A DNA stretch of 64,000 bases. It comes from Cinnamomum chago (taxonomy: Eukaryota; Streptophyta; Magnoliopsida; Laurales; Lauraceae). Both the position numbers and the translations under genes were made by a program. Within the stretch, counting starts at the first letter, position 1. Each line of letters starts with the position of its first letter. The stretch spans positions 72,308,001 to 72,372,000 of the forward strand of contig CP142451.1 in NCBI GenBank assembly GCA_038049695.1, written 5' to 3'. The notes under the pieces are model-generated. The model made no database searches, had not been told where the DNA came from, and worked only from the letters and a program-made list of their open reading frames with translations. This document shows, one piece after another, positions 1 to 11,910 of this stretch.

Positions 1-760
1 AATAATTAGTTTCATACAACCTGTGATCCTTTGATTTTCATTTCATTAACAAGTTTGTATTCATACATGTGATTTGCATTTCTCTTCAATCAAATCTTTT
101 TATGTGCCTTAAACTTTTAAAAGCTTTGAGCATATATTTATTGAGCTTACTTTTTAACTTGATTGAAGTTATCACACACACACATCATGAGCATACACCT
201 TTACATTCATATAGTGCTTGTGTGAGTTAGATTTTCAATTTCATACCCGCCTATTTTAGAGGCATTGTAATTGAGCTTTAATTGTATCTCTTAAAGTGTT
301 TGTGTAGACACTACATTGAGAGAAAATATTCTTCTTGTAAAGGTTATTGCTTAACCTAAGAAAAGCATAGTGTAGAGGTTATTGCTTAGGCTAGAAAAAC
401 ACATTGATGATTGTTGTTTAGCCTAGAAAAATATTATTGTAGAGGTTATTGCTTAGCCTTGGAAATCATATTGTAAAGGTTATTGCTTAGCCTTTTGAAA
501 ATCATAGATAGTGAAAATCTGGTGGGGTGTTGGATCACAAGCCGGTAGTGGATGTAGGCATTGAGGCCGAACCACTATAAATCATTGTGTAATGGTGCAT
601 GCTTTGTGGTGATTATTTTTGTTAGCTTCCGCATTTAATTTTATAATCATCACTTGTGACTAGTTAATTTTAAAGAAGTTAAAATTTGTCATAATTGGTT
701 ACTAATTTGTAGCTCACCCTCCCCCCCCCTCCTCTCTAGGGTTAGGATCCCGGACTTTTA
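1..760 (+). mobile_element. Sirevirus-like LTR, right end only
   Basis: This is the 3' part of an LTR; its left end lies outside the window. It is a diverged relative of the minus-strand element at 51676-59683: it shares the block with the sense 'aagccggtagtggatgtagg', the neighbouring 'attgaggccgaaccactata', and the terminal 'ctagggttaggatccc' followed by 'ggacttt'. No tRNA-Met primer site follows, so this is a 3' or solo LTR, and directly after it the sequence is Athila integrase. The exact end (about 759-760) is uncertain and no target duplication can be tested. Confidence 0.75.
340..505 (+). repeat. ~33-bp tandem motif in the LTR
   Basis: About five imperfect units of roughly 33 bp carry the core 'ggttattgcttagcct' separated by A-rich spacers. 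The same motif in reverse complement is present, with different copy number, in both LTRs of the element at 51676-59683, where two extra 34-bp units distinguish one LTR from the other. The motif is therefore a family-wide, length-variable LTR minisatellite. Confidence 0.8.
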
Positions 761-775
761 GTAATATGATTTTAA

Positions 776-1872
776 CACTCTCACGCTTGTAGTGGCCATT
801 TTTCTGCTAAAAAAATTGCTCACAAAATTTTGCAATCTAGATTTTACTGGCCCACTTTATTTAAAGATGCACATGATTTCTGTAAAGCATGAGAGCGGTG
901 CCAAAAATTGGGTTCCATTTCCAAAAGGAATATGATGCCTTTAAACCCAATTTTGGTCATCGAGTTATTCGATGTCTGGGGTATAGACTTTATGGGACCT
1001 TTTCCCTGAGCTTTGGTTTTCATTATATCCTCATTGTAGTCGATTATGTGTCCAAATGGACTGAAGCAATCCCATGTAGGAATAATGATGCTAAAACGGT
1101 CAAAAAGTTTATCTTGGACAATATCTTTTCCCATTTTGGAACTCCACGTGCCATCATTAGTGATGGAGGCACTCACTTTTGTAACCGCATCATTGAGAGT
1201 TTGTTTAAAAATTATCGTGTTACACATAAAGTGGCTACCCCCTATCACCCTCAAACAAGTGGGCAGGTAGAGGTCTCAAATAGGGAAATCAAAAGAATTT
1301 TGGAGACCACGGTAGAACCAAATCGTAAGGATTGGTCAATGCGGTTACATGATGCTTTGTGGGCTTATCAAACTACTTATAAGACCCCAATTGGGATGTC
1401 TCCATATCGGCTTATATATGGGAAAGCTTGTCACCTTCCGGTGGAGCTAGAACATAAAGCTTATTGGGCCATAAAACATCTGAACTTTGACGTAGACAAG
1501 GCTGGGGAGAAAAGAGTCATTGATATAAATGAATTAGAAGAATTGAGAAACGAGGCATATATGAACTCAAGAATTTAGAAAGACAGGACTAAGGCCTTTC
1601 ATGATAAACGGATATTAAGAAAGTCATTCCATCCGTCTCAAAAAGTTATCTTTTACAATTCTCGACTTCATCTTTTCCCTGGAAAGTTAAGATCTCGTTG
1701 GACAGACCCCTACCTTGTTCAAGAAGCATTTCCATATGGGACCGTTACCCTCATTGATCCATCGAATGGTACCTCTTTTAAAGTTAATGGACAACGTTTA
1801 AAACCATTCTTGGAGACTGTTCCTCCAGAGGAAAATGAAATTCCTCTAATCAATCTTGTCTATCAGGATTGA
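776..1872 (+). pseudogene. Athila-type Ty3/gypsy integrase, decayed
   Basis: This is the C-terminal (integrase) part of a gag-pol polyprotein. The zinc-binding start (H-S-H-A-C-S-G-H-F at 776-802, then F-Y-W-P-T-L-F-K-D-A) is followed by the core: [11 protein letters not shown] near 1037, [11 protein letters not shown] near 1150, and [16 protein letters not shown] near 1250 holding the third acidic residue. The later signature [17 protein letters not shown] is characteristic of the Athila branch. The polyprotein tail runs on to the TGA at 1870-1872. Breaks are a TGA at 890-892 replacing a zinc-knuckle cysteine, a one-base loss near 1000 and a TAG at 1576-1578. The upstream reverse transcriptase is missing because the LTR at 1-760 lies there. 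This copy is dead and old. Confidence 0.9.
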
Positions 1873-3373
1873 TGGGCATTGGATCTGACTGTGGCTCACA
1901 CCTTTCTACATTATGCATATATATTTCTCTTGCCTTTTCTTTTTGTGTTCTTTGTCTCACATTGGGCATGTTTCTACGCAAAAGCTTCATTATTCCAGGT
2001 GCTTTCTACCCCTTCCCTCCTTTTACATGTTCACCTCATGTTACATTCCATTTCGCATTTCATGTATGACATTGAGGACGTTGTCTAGTTTAGGTTCGGC
2101 GGTGGGAACAAGCACACTTGCCCAATTTTTTAGACAATTTTTTTTCGTTTTTGCATAGTTTTCTCAAAAAACAAAAAAAAAAAGAAAAAAAAGAGAAAGT
2201 TTTCAAAAGAACTTGACGATTGAAGATGTCTAGAAATATGGAAGTTTAAAATTTTTGGAAGTAAATTGAAGTTTCACAATTTTTTGAAATATATAAAGAA
2301 TACTGAACTTTGTTTTTCACTGTAACACGTGCACATCATTTCAAAAGTCTAGGATAAAAAGATTTAAGTGTCATTTTTAGAAATCTTTCAAGAGAGAAAA
2401 ATAGACGACTTTCTGAAATTTGGCCATATGAGTTCTCCTGGTTCATCGCTAAGGTTAGGCCAACCAAAACTAGTGAATTAATTCAGGAGAATTGAAAAGG
2501 GCTGCCTATTGTTGGGGACTGATTAAAAAATAAAAATAAAAAAAAGGATAAGGGATGCACAAATATGTGTTTAAAAAAATGTTTAGTTATAAGTCTTAAA
2601 AGGAATAAAAAGTTGAGTGACTAGTTTGGGTTTGTAGCCCTTTTAACCAGAGCCAGTAAGCCCGTAGGGGTATTTATATACCTAGTGCCCTAAAGACATC
2701 TGTTTTGGGAGTCATTAGCCTAACTCTCGTTACATAGGTTAATTAGAAAGCTTAAGTGACCTAGGCATTGCACAGTCACATGTGTGTGTTTAAAAAAAAA
2801 GGATGCATCTCGAGGCCTTTGAAAAAAACAGTAGTGCGAAGGCCGTCAATGTAGCGTTGAGAGGAGACTTGTATTTACCCCGAATCTAGGAAATTTGAAA
2901 ATTCCGAGGTAGAACTCTGTTTTCATGGCATTATCTTAGAACATTTAAATTTTTTTAATTTGATGTATACACTTGCACAAGGCACCCAAAGTTTTGGTAT
3001 AATTTTTGAAAAGATTTGAAATAAAAAACGTGAACCAGATTTTGAAAAGTCTGAAATCTTGATTATTCAAGGATTCAAGGCATCCGATCTGACTCAATCA
3101 TCTTTTGAAGTGGTCTGTTGACTTTGTTTTATTTTTAGGTAAATGAATTTTGTAGGAATATTTACTGTAATCCCTCACGAGGCATAACTCGTCCACTAGG
3201 GGTGACCTAGGGGTTTAAAGGCTTGTTGCATATGCTAAATATAGCCAAGAGTACCAGCGAAAGTGGTGTTTTCCTTTTTATCTTTGCATTTAGATTACAT
3301 TAGATTAGGCTAAAAGACATACCTTAGTTCGCATATTTTTCTCGGGACTAACAAAATGCCGGTTGTGTGTGTT
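1873..3373 (+). other. Athila 3' internal non-coding region
   Basis: I find no credible coding sequence between the pol stop and the 3' LTR. A recognisable landmark is the imperfect palindrome around 2068-2085 (gacattgaggacgttgtc) followed by 'ttcggcggtgggaac', a block commonly seen downstream of pol in Athila-type and related gypsy elements. Several A-rich runs lie at 2168-2200 and 2525-2545. An env-like gene, present in some Athila elements, is not visible. Confidence 0.6.
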
Positions 3374-3390
3374 GGGGGGGGGGGGGGGGT
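3374..3390 (+). other. Athila polypurine tract (G-run)
   Basis: A run of 16 G bases immediately precedes the LTR start TGATAAGTCC. Its position fits the polypurine tract that primes plus-strand DNA synthesis. A homopolymer of this length may also be a sequencing or assembly weak point. Confidence 0.7.
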
Positions 3391-4067
3391 TGATAAGTCC
3401 TTAAAAATGCATAATTTCAACATCATTTTACAGTAACTAAGGACTTAATATTCAAATCATGCACCATTTTAGTAAAAAATCATGATTTTATGTTTATGGG
3501 CATCAATGTTTGAATTTGAGTCAAAATTCATTGAAAAATCACATTTTCACATAAAATCATGAATTTCTCTATTTCTTGGCATTGAAAGTCACAAATTTCT
3601 CATTACTTTTTATTCATACATTAAATGATGAATTGTCTTTGCACCATTGATTTAATTAAGGAAAACTTGATAAAATGGTGACATTTTATGCATCTATTTA
3701 GTGTGAATTGGGGCCCGCATCTTGCAATGTTCTTTTCCTACATAAATTGATAATTCTTTGATCATTGATTATATGGGGGCCAATGGGCCATGGGGCTGCT
3801 GCCTGAGACGATGGGTGGGAGATGTTGGAAAAGGGTTTTGGAAAATGGGGAAAAGGGTTCTTCTCTCCTCTTCTGCAAAAGGGTTTTGGAAAAGAGGGAA
3901 AAGGGTTTTGGAAAAGAGAGACCAGGATAGATGGAGGGACAAAGGGGGAAATGGGTTTTGGAAAAGGGGCGTTGTATTTTGGGGGGAGGGGATGTTAGGG
4001 CCTGGGGGGGCCCATTTTAGTCATTTTAAAGGCTTTTCCAAAGCAATACTTGTAACAGAGGAATAGG
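3391..4067 (+). mobile_element. Athila-type 3' LTR, truncated on the right
   Basis: Starts with TG directly after the G-run and has the AT-rich opening 'tgataagtccttaaaaatgc' typical of Athila-like LTRs. Between about 3822 and 3970 it contains six or so copies of a purine-rich word 'aaagggttttggaaaa', which makes a short open frame by chance. It ends where CACTA subterminal repeats begin (around 4068) without a normal LTR terminus, so the right part is deleted. The precise junction is approximate. Confidence 0.65.
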
Positions 4068-5072
4068 CTCAAGTACGAATGAAATTGGCACCACCACAAA
4101 TGAAATTGGTCCCTTATTTTGTTGGCCGAAATATTTTCGTCTTCCATAGCTTATCCTTATTAGTGACGAATTACGTTCGTTGCAAAAATAAATTATATTT
4201 TGTGACAAAAATGTTCGTCTCCACTGAGCTAAAATAATTCCCGCCAACGAAAATGAAATTAGCGCCTTATTTTGGTGGCCAAATATTTTCATCTTCCATA
4301 ACTTATCCTTAATAGTGACGAATTATGTTCGTCACAAAAACAATTTATATTTTGTGACAAAAATGTTCGTCTCCAATGAGCTTAAATAATCCGCGCCAAA
4401 GCAAATGAAATTGGCGCCTTATTTTGGTGACAAAATATGTTCATCTTTCATAACTTATCCTTATTGGTGACGAATTGCATTCGTCGCAAAAACAAATTAT
4501 ATTTTGTGACAAAAATGTTTGTCTCTAATGAGCTAAAATAATTCGCGCCAACGCAAATGAAATTGGCTCCTTATTTTGGTGACCAAATATTTTCGTCTTC
4601 CATAACTTATCCTTATTAGTGACGAATTATGTTCGTCACAAAAACAAATTATATTTTGTGACAAAAATGTTCGTCACAAAAAAAAATTATATTTTGTGAC
4701 AAAAATGTTCGTCTCCAATGAGCTAAAATAATTCGCGCCAAAGCAAATGAAATTGGCGCCTTATTTTGGTGACGAAATATGTTCGTTGTCCATAACTTAT
4801 CCTTATTGGTGACGAATTACGTTCGTCGCAAAAAAAAAAAAAAAAATTTGTGACAACAATGTTCATCTCCAATGAGCTAAAATAATTGGCGCCAACGCAA
4901 ATGAAGTTTGCGCCTTATTTTTGCAGACGAATTTTTTTTTCGTCGCCTGTACTTTTGTAAAAAATGAAAAGAAACGACAAAATTTATATTTCGTCCTCTT
5001 TGGGTGTTCTTCTAAGACAAAAAAAAATTTCGTCATCAAATTTCGTCACAACAGCCTAGATTTCTTGTAGTG
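4068..5072. mobile_element. CACTA (En/Spm) transposon, terminal fragment
   Basis: The right boundary is 'atttcttgtagtg', the reverse complement of a CACTACAAGAAAT terminal inverted repeat. The interior is rich in 'gacgaa' and 'ttcgtc' words, the kind of repeated subterminal sites bound by CACTA accessory proteins. No transposase sequence is present and the opposite terminus is missing. The three bases after the end ('cat') could be one half of a 3-bp target duplication, because the LTR into which it inserted has 'cat' at the equivalent place (compare the reverse complement around 48888). Confidence 0.8.
4080..4935. repeat. Six ~153-bp subterminal tandem repeats
   Basis: The word 'ccttatttt' recurs at 4112, 4265, 4417, 4569, 4759 and 4913, giving spacings of 153, 152, 152, 190 and 154 bp. 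The 190-bp interval contains an extra internal copy of 'attatattttgtgacaaaaa'. Each unit carries a gacgaatt...ttcgtc inverted pair. The layout matches CACTA subterminal repetitive regions, although such long units are at the upper end of what I would expect. Confidence 0.85.
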
Positions 5073-6853
5073 CATCAATTTCCATTTAATTAATAGTTAA
5101 CAGCTACAGTAAGGACGTAAGAGCGACAGTAATAAGAAAGGTGAAGTATGAACTTCAAATATGAGAATCAATAGGGAAAATAACAATAGTCCAACCTAGG
5201 TATTGGATTACGTTCAGGTTCAAGTCCATCTCAGGTAATTTGATCTCTAAATGGAGTCTCAGATGCCAAAGGATACTGTGTTTGGTGCTTTTGAGGTTAC
5301 GGGCATCATTGACAACGTTTAAAGATCGAATCATCGTAGATTAAACAACCAAAACCCTACTTGGTGGTCCCCACGAGTCAAGGTTGAGCCACACCATTGA
5401 CTCGGGCTTGGCACATCAATAGAAGTCCATTTGGATGGTCAATGGGCCCCACAAACAATCACATTTTCAGAATACTGAAAACTGGAAAATCACTGTACAC
5501 AATGTACTCGGTCGACCTGGCACAGGGCTCGGCCGACCGAGCACACTGGATGTTGACCCCCAGGTCGACCCTGGTGCAGTGAGCTCGGTCGACCTCCTGG
5601 AGTGGTCGGTCGACCAGTGCACTGTGAAAATTGGGTCAGCACTTGGAAGACATGATCTGTCCTCAGGAAATTTCCTGTGTGTCCGGTCGATCTCCTGGCC
5701 TGGGCGGTCGACCGCATACACATAAACCCTGGAAAAATGATGTCCCAGCTCTCAGGCATTTATCACCACTATCCTGTGTGCTCGGTCGACCTGGAGCAGA
5801 GCTCGGTCTACCGCGTACACATGTTTTCTTGATCTGAAGAAAAAAATCAATCTCCCAGCTAATTTTTGCAAATCCTGTGTACTCGGTCGACTTGGAGCAG
5901 AGCTCGGTCGACCGCGCACACTGGACTGTCAGTTCTGCAAGAAAAATAACTGAGACCTGGTTTTTCCCAGTTTCAGTGTGCTCGGTCGACCGGGTACACG
6001 CAGACTGCAGAAAACCCTTATTTTAGGGTTTCTTCTCCTTCAACCTATTTTTCCATTAAACCTCCTCTAATCTCGCCCAAACATCACCAAATCAATATAA
6101 AACATAAAAACACTTCAATGTACCACCATCCAACACGAAAGGGGCCATTGATCTTCCAAATGGGAAAAATCCCATCCATCAATGCCAAAAAATCCATCAA
6201 TACTAACCTCATAGGTAGATCTAGCACAAATACATCAACTGAATTGAAAATGCAGAATCAAGGAAATATAAACATATATCCTATGTTAGATATGTATATT
6301 GCACTTGCCTTGTTTGAAATGAAAGGTTGTGGAGAGAGAGAAGAGAGAGAGAGCCAAGCCAAAGTAAGAAGAAATCCCAGCTCCTAGGGTCTTCTCAAGC
6401 ACAAAGTCAACTCATAGTTTAGGTCTAGAAGAGAGAAAGGAGAGGGGAAGTGAAGAAGATGAATAGTAGCTAAGGAGTGGCCTGGGGAAATGTGTAGTAT
6501 TTATAAGTTGGGGGTTTGGCTAGGGACTGAAATACCCTTCTAGTTTGTATAGGATTATGGTTAGGGTAGAGGGCATTTTGGTCTTTTGGTGAGGTTTCTA
6601 GAAGATTCTTTAGTGAATGCCTCCCTATAGTAAACACTAATATCTAGCTAGGGCCTCCAACTCACTAACTAACCCTAGAAATTACAAAAGACCCCTATTA
6701 ACTTATTACTAACACAACTAGGCTAATCTAACTAAAACTTAGGAAAATACATAGCTACCCTTACTAACCCCTTAATTAGTATAATAAGCTAATATATACT
6801 ATTAAATAGTATTCAAATTCAAATTGAGGGCCCACAAGGGGTGGGGCCTCACA
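5073..6853 (-). mobile_element. Tekay-family LTR fragment, reversed
   Basis: Read on the minus strand it starts at 6853 with TGTGAGGCCCCACCCC, follows the Tekay LTR at 47150 for about 1.78 kb, and stops at the CACTA end. Shared landmarks are the TATA-like box (around 6499-6508), the purine-rich leader, the cluster of ggtcgacc words and the 'ccatttaattaatagtta' segment next to the CACTA end. The remaining ~1.27 kb of the LTR is absent. It diverges from the copy at 47150 by many substitutions and indels, so it is an older, independent insertion. Confidence 0.85.
5505..6000 (-). repeat. Palindromic-word cluster (GGTCGACC) in LTR
   Basis: About twelve occurrences of the self-complementary core 'ggtcgacc' or one-base variants, often extended to tcggtcgaccga and followed by 'gcacact', are spaced 20-60 bp apart. 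The orthologous cluster lies at 48010-48480 in the plus-strand LTR. Words are conserved better than the spacers. Confidence 0.85.
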
Positions 6854-7579
6854 CCTGGGACAATTTAATAGTCAGACTTTAGATTGTGAATATGTTGGAA
6901 TATTGATTTATGATCAATACTAGCAGATTTTTCTCTCCCTACTCTTATAGTACATTATTGATATTCCAGCCCTTGGGTCATCAGCTTTCAGAGAAATCTA
7001 CAAGATTTGATACACACTGAGACGGCTATCAGCCACATGAAGGATGGCCATGTGGCACCACCACGGGAAGGGATGTCTCATTGTAGTAGGCTTGTTTCAT
7101 TGTAGAAACCTCTTTCTTGTTATGATTATGATTAGTTTTAAGGTTTAAACATGTTTATAAACTTTGAGTGGCTTAATCTAATAGGGAATATCTCTTTGAT
7201 TTGTGAACACTAACACATGGAGTGCAAAAGGTTGATTTGATTTCAGGTGGGTCATGTAAAATGATTGCAAATTTATTAGATTATATGGTTTGATCCCCTG
7301 ATAATGTGAGTCGCTGCAATGAGTATATTAGGTGGCCAAGTAGGACTTACCATCGTACATGCAAACTATTGAAAATTCTCTCTATTGACGTAAATTGTGT
7401 AACACTGATATGAGGCCTCACATGAATGGTTTTAAAACAGTGTGTCTGAACCATATCAGCCAAGTCCCCAACCTTGATGTATCTGTCCATACATCTGTAA
7501 AAGATTGGTCTGTTTTAGCTCACTTTTTATAAAAACAAAATACTACTGCTACTCATGATAAAATATAATGAAATGAAAT
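6854..7579. other. No recognisable feature
   Basis: AT-rich sequence between the LTR start at 6853 and the Retand LTR at 7580. I see no open frame with family resemblance and no repeat structure. It may be old intergenic DNA or an unrecognised element remnant. Confidence 0.5.
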
Positions 7580-8379
7580 TGCGTGGGGTCACTTCGTAAT
7601 TACGGATCTATGTGGGGTCATTCCCCAATTTCAAAATTATCCGTAGTCTCGGTGTTACCCAGCTCGGCAGAGGCGCCAGCTCGGTGAAGCATGGAGCTCA
7701 TCTCGTGGGGTCATTCCCAGCCTCGTAATTACGGATCTATGTGGGGTCATTCCCCGATTTCAAGATTATCCATAGTCTCGGTGTTACCCAGCTCGGCAGA
7801 GGCGCCAACTCGGTGAATCACGGAGCTCATCTCGGTGGCCACGTCTGCGGGTTCCCACCTCGGTCTCGGTCTTAGCCTGATTTCGGCCTCCTGTCATTCA
7901 GCCATAAATGTGACCATAAATGCGCTGCCATAACGGTAGACGACGAACTGACAAATAGAGTGGGTGCCGGACCTAAATAAGTGGCACGCCTTATCTCGAG
8001 GTCGCATCCATAGGCATAGGAGGATGGTCCGATGGGACGTCCCCTTTTTACCTACCCCCACTCAGAAGAGAAAGTACATGCTGATGGGACTTCCATCTCT
8101 CCTTGAGGGGTCCAGTCTGATGGTGACTCTCATGTCTATATAATACATAGAGGAAAACTACATGAGGTATGCAACAAGCCTGTCCCCCATACTTCTTCTC
8201 CTTCGTTTTCCTTCAGTTATCAAACTAACTCAGGCATCGGAGTGCCTTCGGCTGCCTATAGCCAGGGGCTTTGACTTTTGTTTTCTCTTTCAGATCACTG
8301 GAGGCCCGATCCTTCCCCATAATCATCCCAAGATCACCAAATCGAGAGTTTAATCCTCTTTTAAGCAAGTCCGTAATTT
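7580..8379 (+). mobile_element. Tat/Retand-type LTR (left), last bases missing
   Basis: Homologous to the LTRs at 21259 and 44028: it starts TGCGTGGGGTCAC, has the shared TATA-like box 'ctatataa' at 8136-8143, and contains 'agtttaatcctcttttaa' near its end. The last nine or so bases (gcacttaca in the others) are replaced. It is longer than its relatives because of an internal duplication (separate entry). The five bases to its left (gaaat) resemble the five to the right of the LTR at 21259-21942 (gaaac), suggesting these two LTRs bound one element. Confidence 0.8.
7591..7850 (+). repeat. ~135-bp tandem duplication inside LTR
   Basis: The segment beginning 'cgtaattacggatctatgtg' and running through 'agctcggcagaggcgcca' to 'ggagctcatctcg' occurs twice in succession, at about 7594 and 7728. 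Other copies of this LTR in the window have it once. The two units differ by a few substitutions, so the duplication is not the latest event. Confidence 0.8.
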
Positions 8380-8877
8380 TTAGCCTCTTTTAAGCAGTGT
8401 GTGTTTTTTGGAGGGGGAGAGCCAAGGGGTGATTTCGGGCATTTTTTGCAGGGATCTGCTTTACACTGCACATGTCTCCTTCATACCAAATGAAACTTCC
8501 CATTTCACTTCTGTGGAAACTGCACAGGTCTCCTTCATACCATTTCATTTATGTATTTTTCTTTTTTTCGGGTTTTGTTTTTTTTTTTTTTTTGTAAGAT
8601 CTAAATGAATCGAGGTTTGAGCTACTAACTCAGATACAAGGATTGTAACCAGTAAGTCTTGGAATTTCTCCTCTTATTTTTCCCCTACTTGTATTGTTGC
8701 AAATTAGGCAATAGACAAGTTCATGAAAACTCATTATTCAAACTTTAAACTAAGTTGCAGGTAGCATGAGAAAGGTTTAAAATTCCAATCCTAATTCCCA
8801 CAAGCAGGTTCAAGATAATATAGACTTGAAGATTTGAAACCCAAAAACTCAATCGAAGATTTTTTACCTCTCATCTT
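8380..8877. other. Unassigned, left edge of CACTA#1 region
   Basis: No left CACTA terminus (CACTACGCC...) is visible here, so CACTA#1 appears truncated on this side. The segment has a ~50-bp imperfect duplication ('ctccttcatacca' at about 8477 and 8530) and a T-run at 8579-8593. No gene is supported. Confidence 0.4.
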
Positions 8878-9629
8878 CTAACAAGGTACGATGTACTTGA
8901 TCAGCCATGCAATTGTGCTTCCCAGTACTTCATTTAGAAGAAAAGCTTCCCGAGTTGGTCGACAGAGAATCAAACTCTCATTACCCTCTACTACATGTTG
9001 CACAGAAACTTTCCAACATTCAGCACCAAGAGGAACATGATGAACAAGTGATGTAAAATCCCTTGATAGAATTTCACCGGTTGCAACAACTTTAGTTGCG
9101 TCGAGCCAACTTAGCAATTTGCATCTTGAGCTCCCCTGATTGGAATTGCAAACACCTGTCTGTTCTTTTTGCTTACTTTGTGTTATCCCATGAACATAAT
9201 TCTGCATTGCACTTGGAGGTTCAATTCTGTTGCTTTGTGACATGTAGTCGTTGGCAGAATGTTGAACACTTCCATTATCTTTTTGTTGTAATCAACTTAT
9301 ATTCAGCTCAACGAATAAATAGAAAAGTCTCATAATAATTAAAAGCAATATATTTGAGTGCTTACTGTAGTATTTCCACCTTTCCCGACCATTGCAATGA
9401 AACTGTTCATTTGGTTTTTCAAGGATAAAAGTTCATTTTATAATTTATTAACTTTGTCCCTCATTTGTGTTTGACCCGCCACCTTTGAAGGTGTTGCTCC
9501 ATATCCAAGCCCTCTTACTCGTCCTCGTGGATCAGGACCAAGTACCTTCGCAACAACATCATCTCTAAAAGAAGAACCATTTTCTTCTGCTTTGTATTTC
9601 TTGACTTGTTGCTGTATTTGTAAAACCAT

Positions 9630-11222
9630 AAGTGTACATCAAATTAAGAGAAAGAAACACAAACATGGAATTTATTGAACTAAATTTATGAGGCAACCGA
9701 AAATATACCAGGGAACATGACATTTAAATCATGCCATAGAAAAGGAGGATGCCTGTTATGGGTTAGAACTTCCCTTGCCCAAACGAAGTGATGTGTATGG
9801 TCCAAACTATGATAATAGAAACTAATTGATGAAGACTATTCCACCATAAATCCATGGTGGTTTCTCATTCAATTTATAAAGTATGTAGGCAAAGATTTAC
9901 ACGGTATTTACACATCATGTCAGGCTATATGCCAGTTGTACAGAACCAGTGAGTGAGATATTATCTCAATGGAATTGTTGACCATTAGCTAGAATTGGAT
10001 TTGCCTACTGGGTTTCCTTATTAGTACATATTCACACGGTTTCTATACAAACAAGAAGGAAAAAGAGGACAGATGGGTGCATACCCAACAATTGTGACTT
10101 TTGCTATGAGTGAACCTCATGTCATGTGGTTGTTTATTACACTTTATTTACAAGAAGCCACGGATGTGGAGACAAGGTAGGCATGTCAAGATGGGCCTTC
10201 AGGGACCAGATGACAGCTTGATCCATTGGGAAGCCTTCATCTCTAAAAGATCCATCACATGACAGCACTACTGCCCATATGCATCAAACACCAACAGAAC
10301 TGCTCACAACTCTTTTTGGTGTGCATTTTCTTGATGTATTTAGTCTAGGAAGTGGGACGTGGCACATGGACAAAGCCTGAACTGAGGTCCTCCCTAATAA
10401 TTTCTCCATGTAGTTACTTGTAATGTTTTTACTTTTCCAAATAGGTAGTACAAGAGAAGGCGACACTGGGGCCTTGGTAAAAATAAGAGAAATTTCAAGA
10501 TGCCCTTTTTGTACAATGTTCTCGCTGTTCCCACTTCCTATGATTCATTGATTGAAACCAGACTGATATGGCAGATGACCAAAATGAACAGAAACCCAGA
10601 CCACTTTACATGATTAAGAGAAGGAAAAATAATTAAAACCAACTAGCTTAGTTAGTCTTGAGCTGCAGCAAAACAAAAGATGGGATTCCATAGTAACAGA
10701 TCACATGCCATATGAATTTGTATGAAGAATTCCAAATTCTCAAAATGTTGTCCCCCACATGGGACTCTAAATCCTCGTGGATCAGGCAGTATTTGAAATG
10801 CTAGAATTATGAAAATTATAAAGATTATTTGTGACATTTTAGGTGAATTTGAAGGGATTGACAATGGCTCAAACTGATTTACTCCAAGTTTGCACTGATT
10901 TTTAACCAATCAGCTATATGATTTAATCAAATTGGGACTTTTTTAACTAGTGCTTCTACTTTCAATCTAACTAGACTCACAAAGGTTAATATCTGGATTT
11001 GGTTTGATGTTTTCACTCTCATCCTTTCTCCATTCATACAAGAAACAAGATATGTAGTCCTATTTAAAATAGTCAATGATTTGTATTGCAAATATTGAAT
11101 AAGGTGCCTCTAGGTCACATTCTTTCTCATCTTTCACCATCTTTATGTTAAATCAAAATGATATCTTTAAATCACATTTTAAAATCTTTACTAAAAAATA
11201 TCACATTTTTAACTACTTACCA
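9630..11222 (-). other. Long intron of the accessory transposase gene, nothing recognised
   Basis: This 1.6-kb AT-rich segment separates two conserved exon blocks. I compared both strands for family-like frames and saw none; short open stretches at 10284-10466 and 10652-10909 have no recognisable motif. An inserted element without obvious ends is possible. Confidence 0.45.
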
Positions 11223-11845
11223 CTATCTCGGGATCCTCTACCTCATCATCCTCATTATTCTTCTTCTTTCTTGCTTCATAGCCACGAATCCATACATCAG
11301 ACCTTGATATTGAATCTGGTGTTTCACTTTCTTGTCTCTAGAAAAGAAAAAATATATTTGTCATGTCCACAAATTCACTTATAGTACAAATTCAATGATT
11401 TACTTACCATTTCATCCTCTAGCCGTGCAAATCCTTTGCGACTCGTTCGATGAAGTAGAGTTTGTTGTGCTCGCATCTCTTTGAACTTCTTATTTATCTC
11501 CTAGAGCACACTGACAATTTAGGGACATTGTGAGATGATCACCAATGTGCGACAAAATATAATAATATAGAGTGCTTACCAATTGGGTTGGACTGGTCCG
11601 TGTTTTGATAAAAGATAGCCAATCTTCCATGGGTTCTATACTATCAGGTTTCAAGAGGGTAGCAGCGCGTTTGATGCCCACCAACTTCGCTTGGTCCAAT
11701 ACTTCCTTTATCAGCAAATTTCGATGATCTCTCCAATGCCTTCGTAGCTTTGCAAATGTTTACTTTTTATAACATTCAGCAAAACTGAACTTTTGCTACA
11801 AAAGAAAATTAAAAATTGCATTAGAAATAGATTTAAACCATTATG

Positions 11846-11910
11846 TAGAAATATACCATTATGTGCTCCCATACTTGTAGAAATATACCATTATGTGCTC
11901 CCATATTTGT
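11846..11910 (-). repeat. 32-bp tandem duplication across a splice donor
   Basis: The 32-bp unit starting 'tgtagaaatataccattatg' is repeated twice in a row with one difference. On the minus strand each unit contains the end of the exon (gggagcacataatg) and its donor gtatat, so the gene has two adjacent donor sites. Confidence 0.8.

Noticed and set aside
3758..4066. 102-codon frame with GFWKRGKRVL repeats
   Set aside because: Lies within an LTR and stems from a repeated 17-bp purine word; no start context or homologous protein known.
4080..4935. CRISPR-like array
   Set aside because: Units of 153 bp are repeated throughout with no unique spacers, and the context is a CACTA end in a plant genome.
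5397..5837. Overlapping frames on both strands in the reversed Tekay LTR
   Set aside because: Caused by the repeated ggtcgacc words; no family resemblance and not conserved in the copy at 48010.
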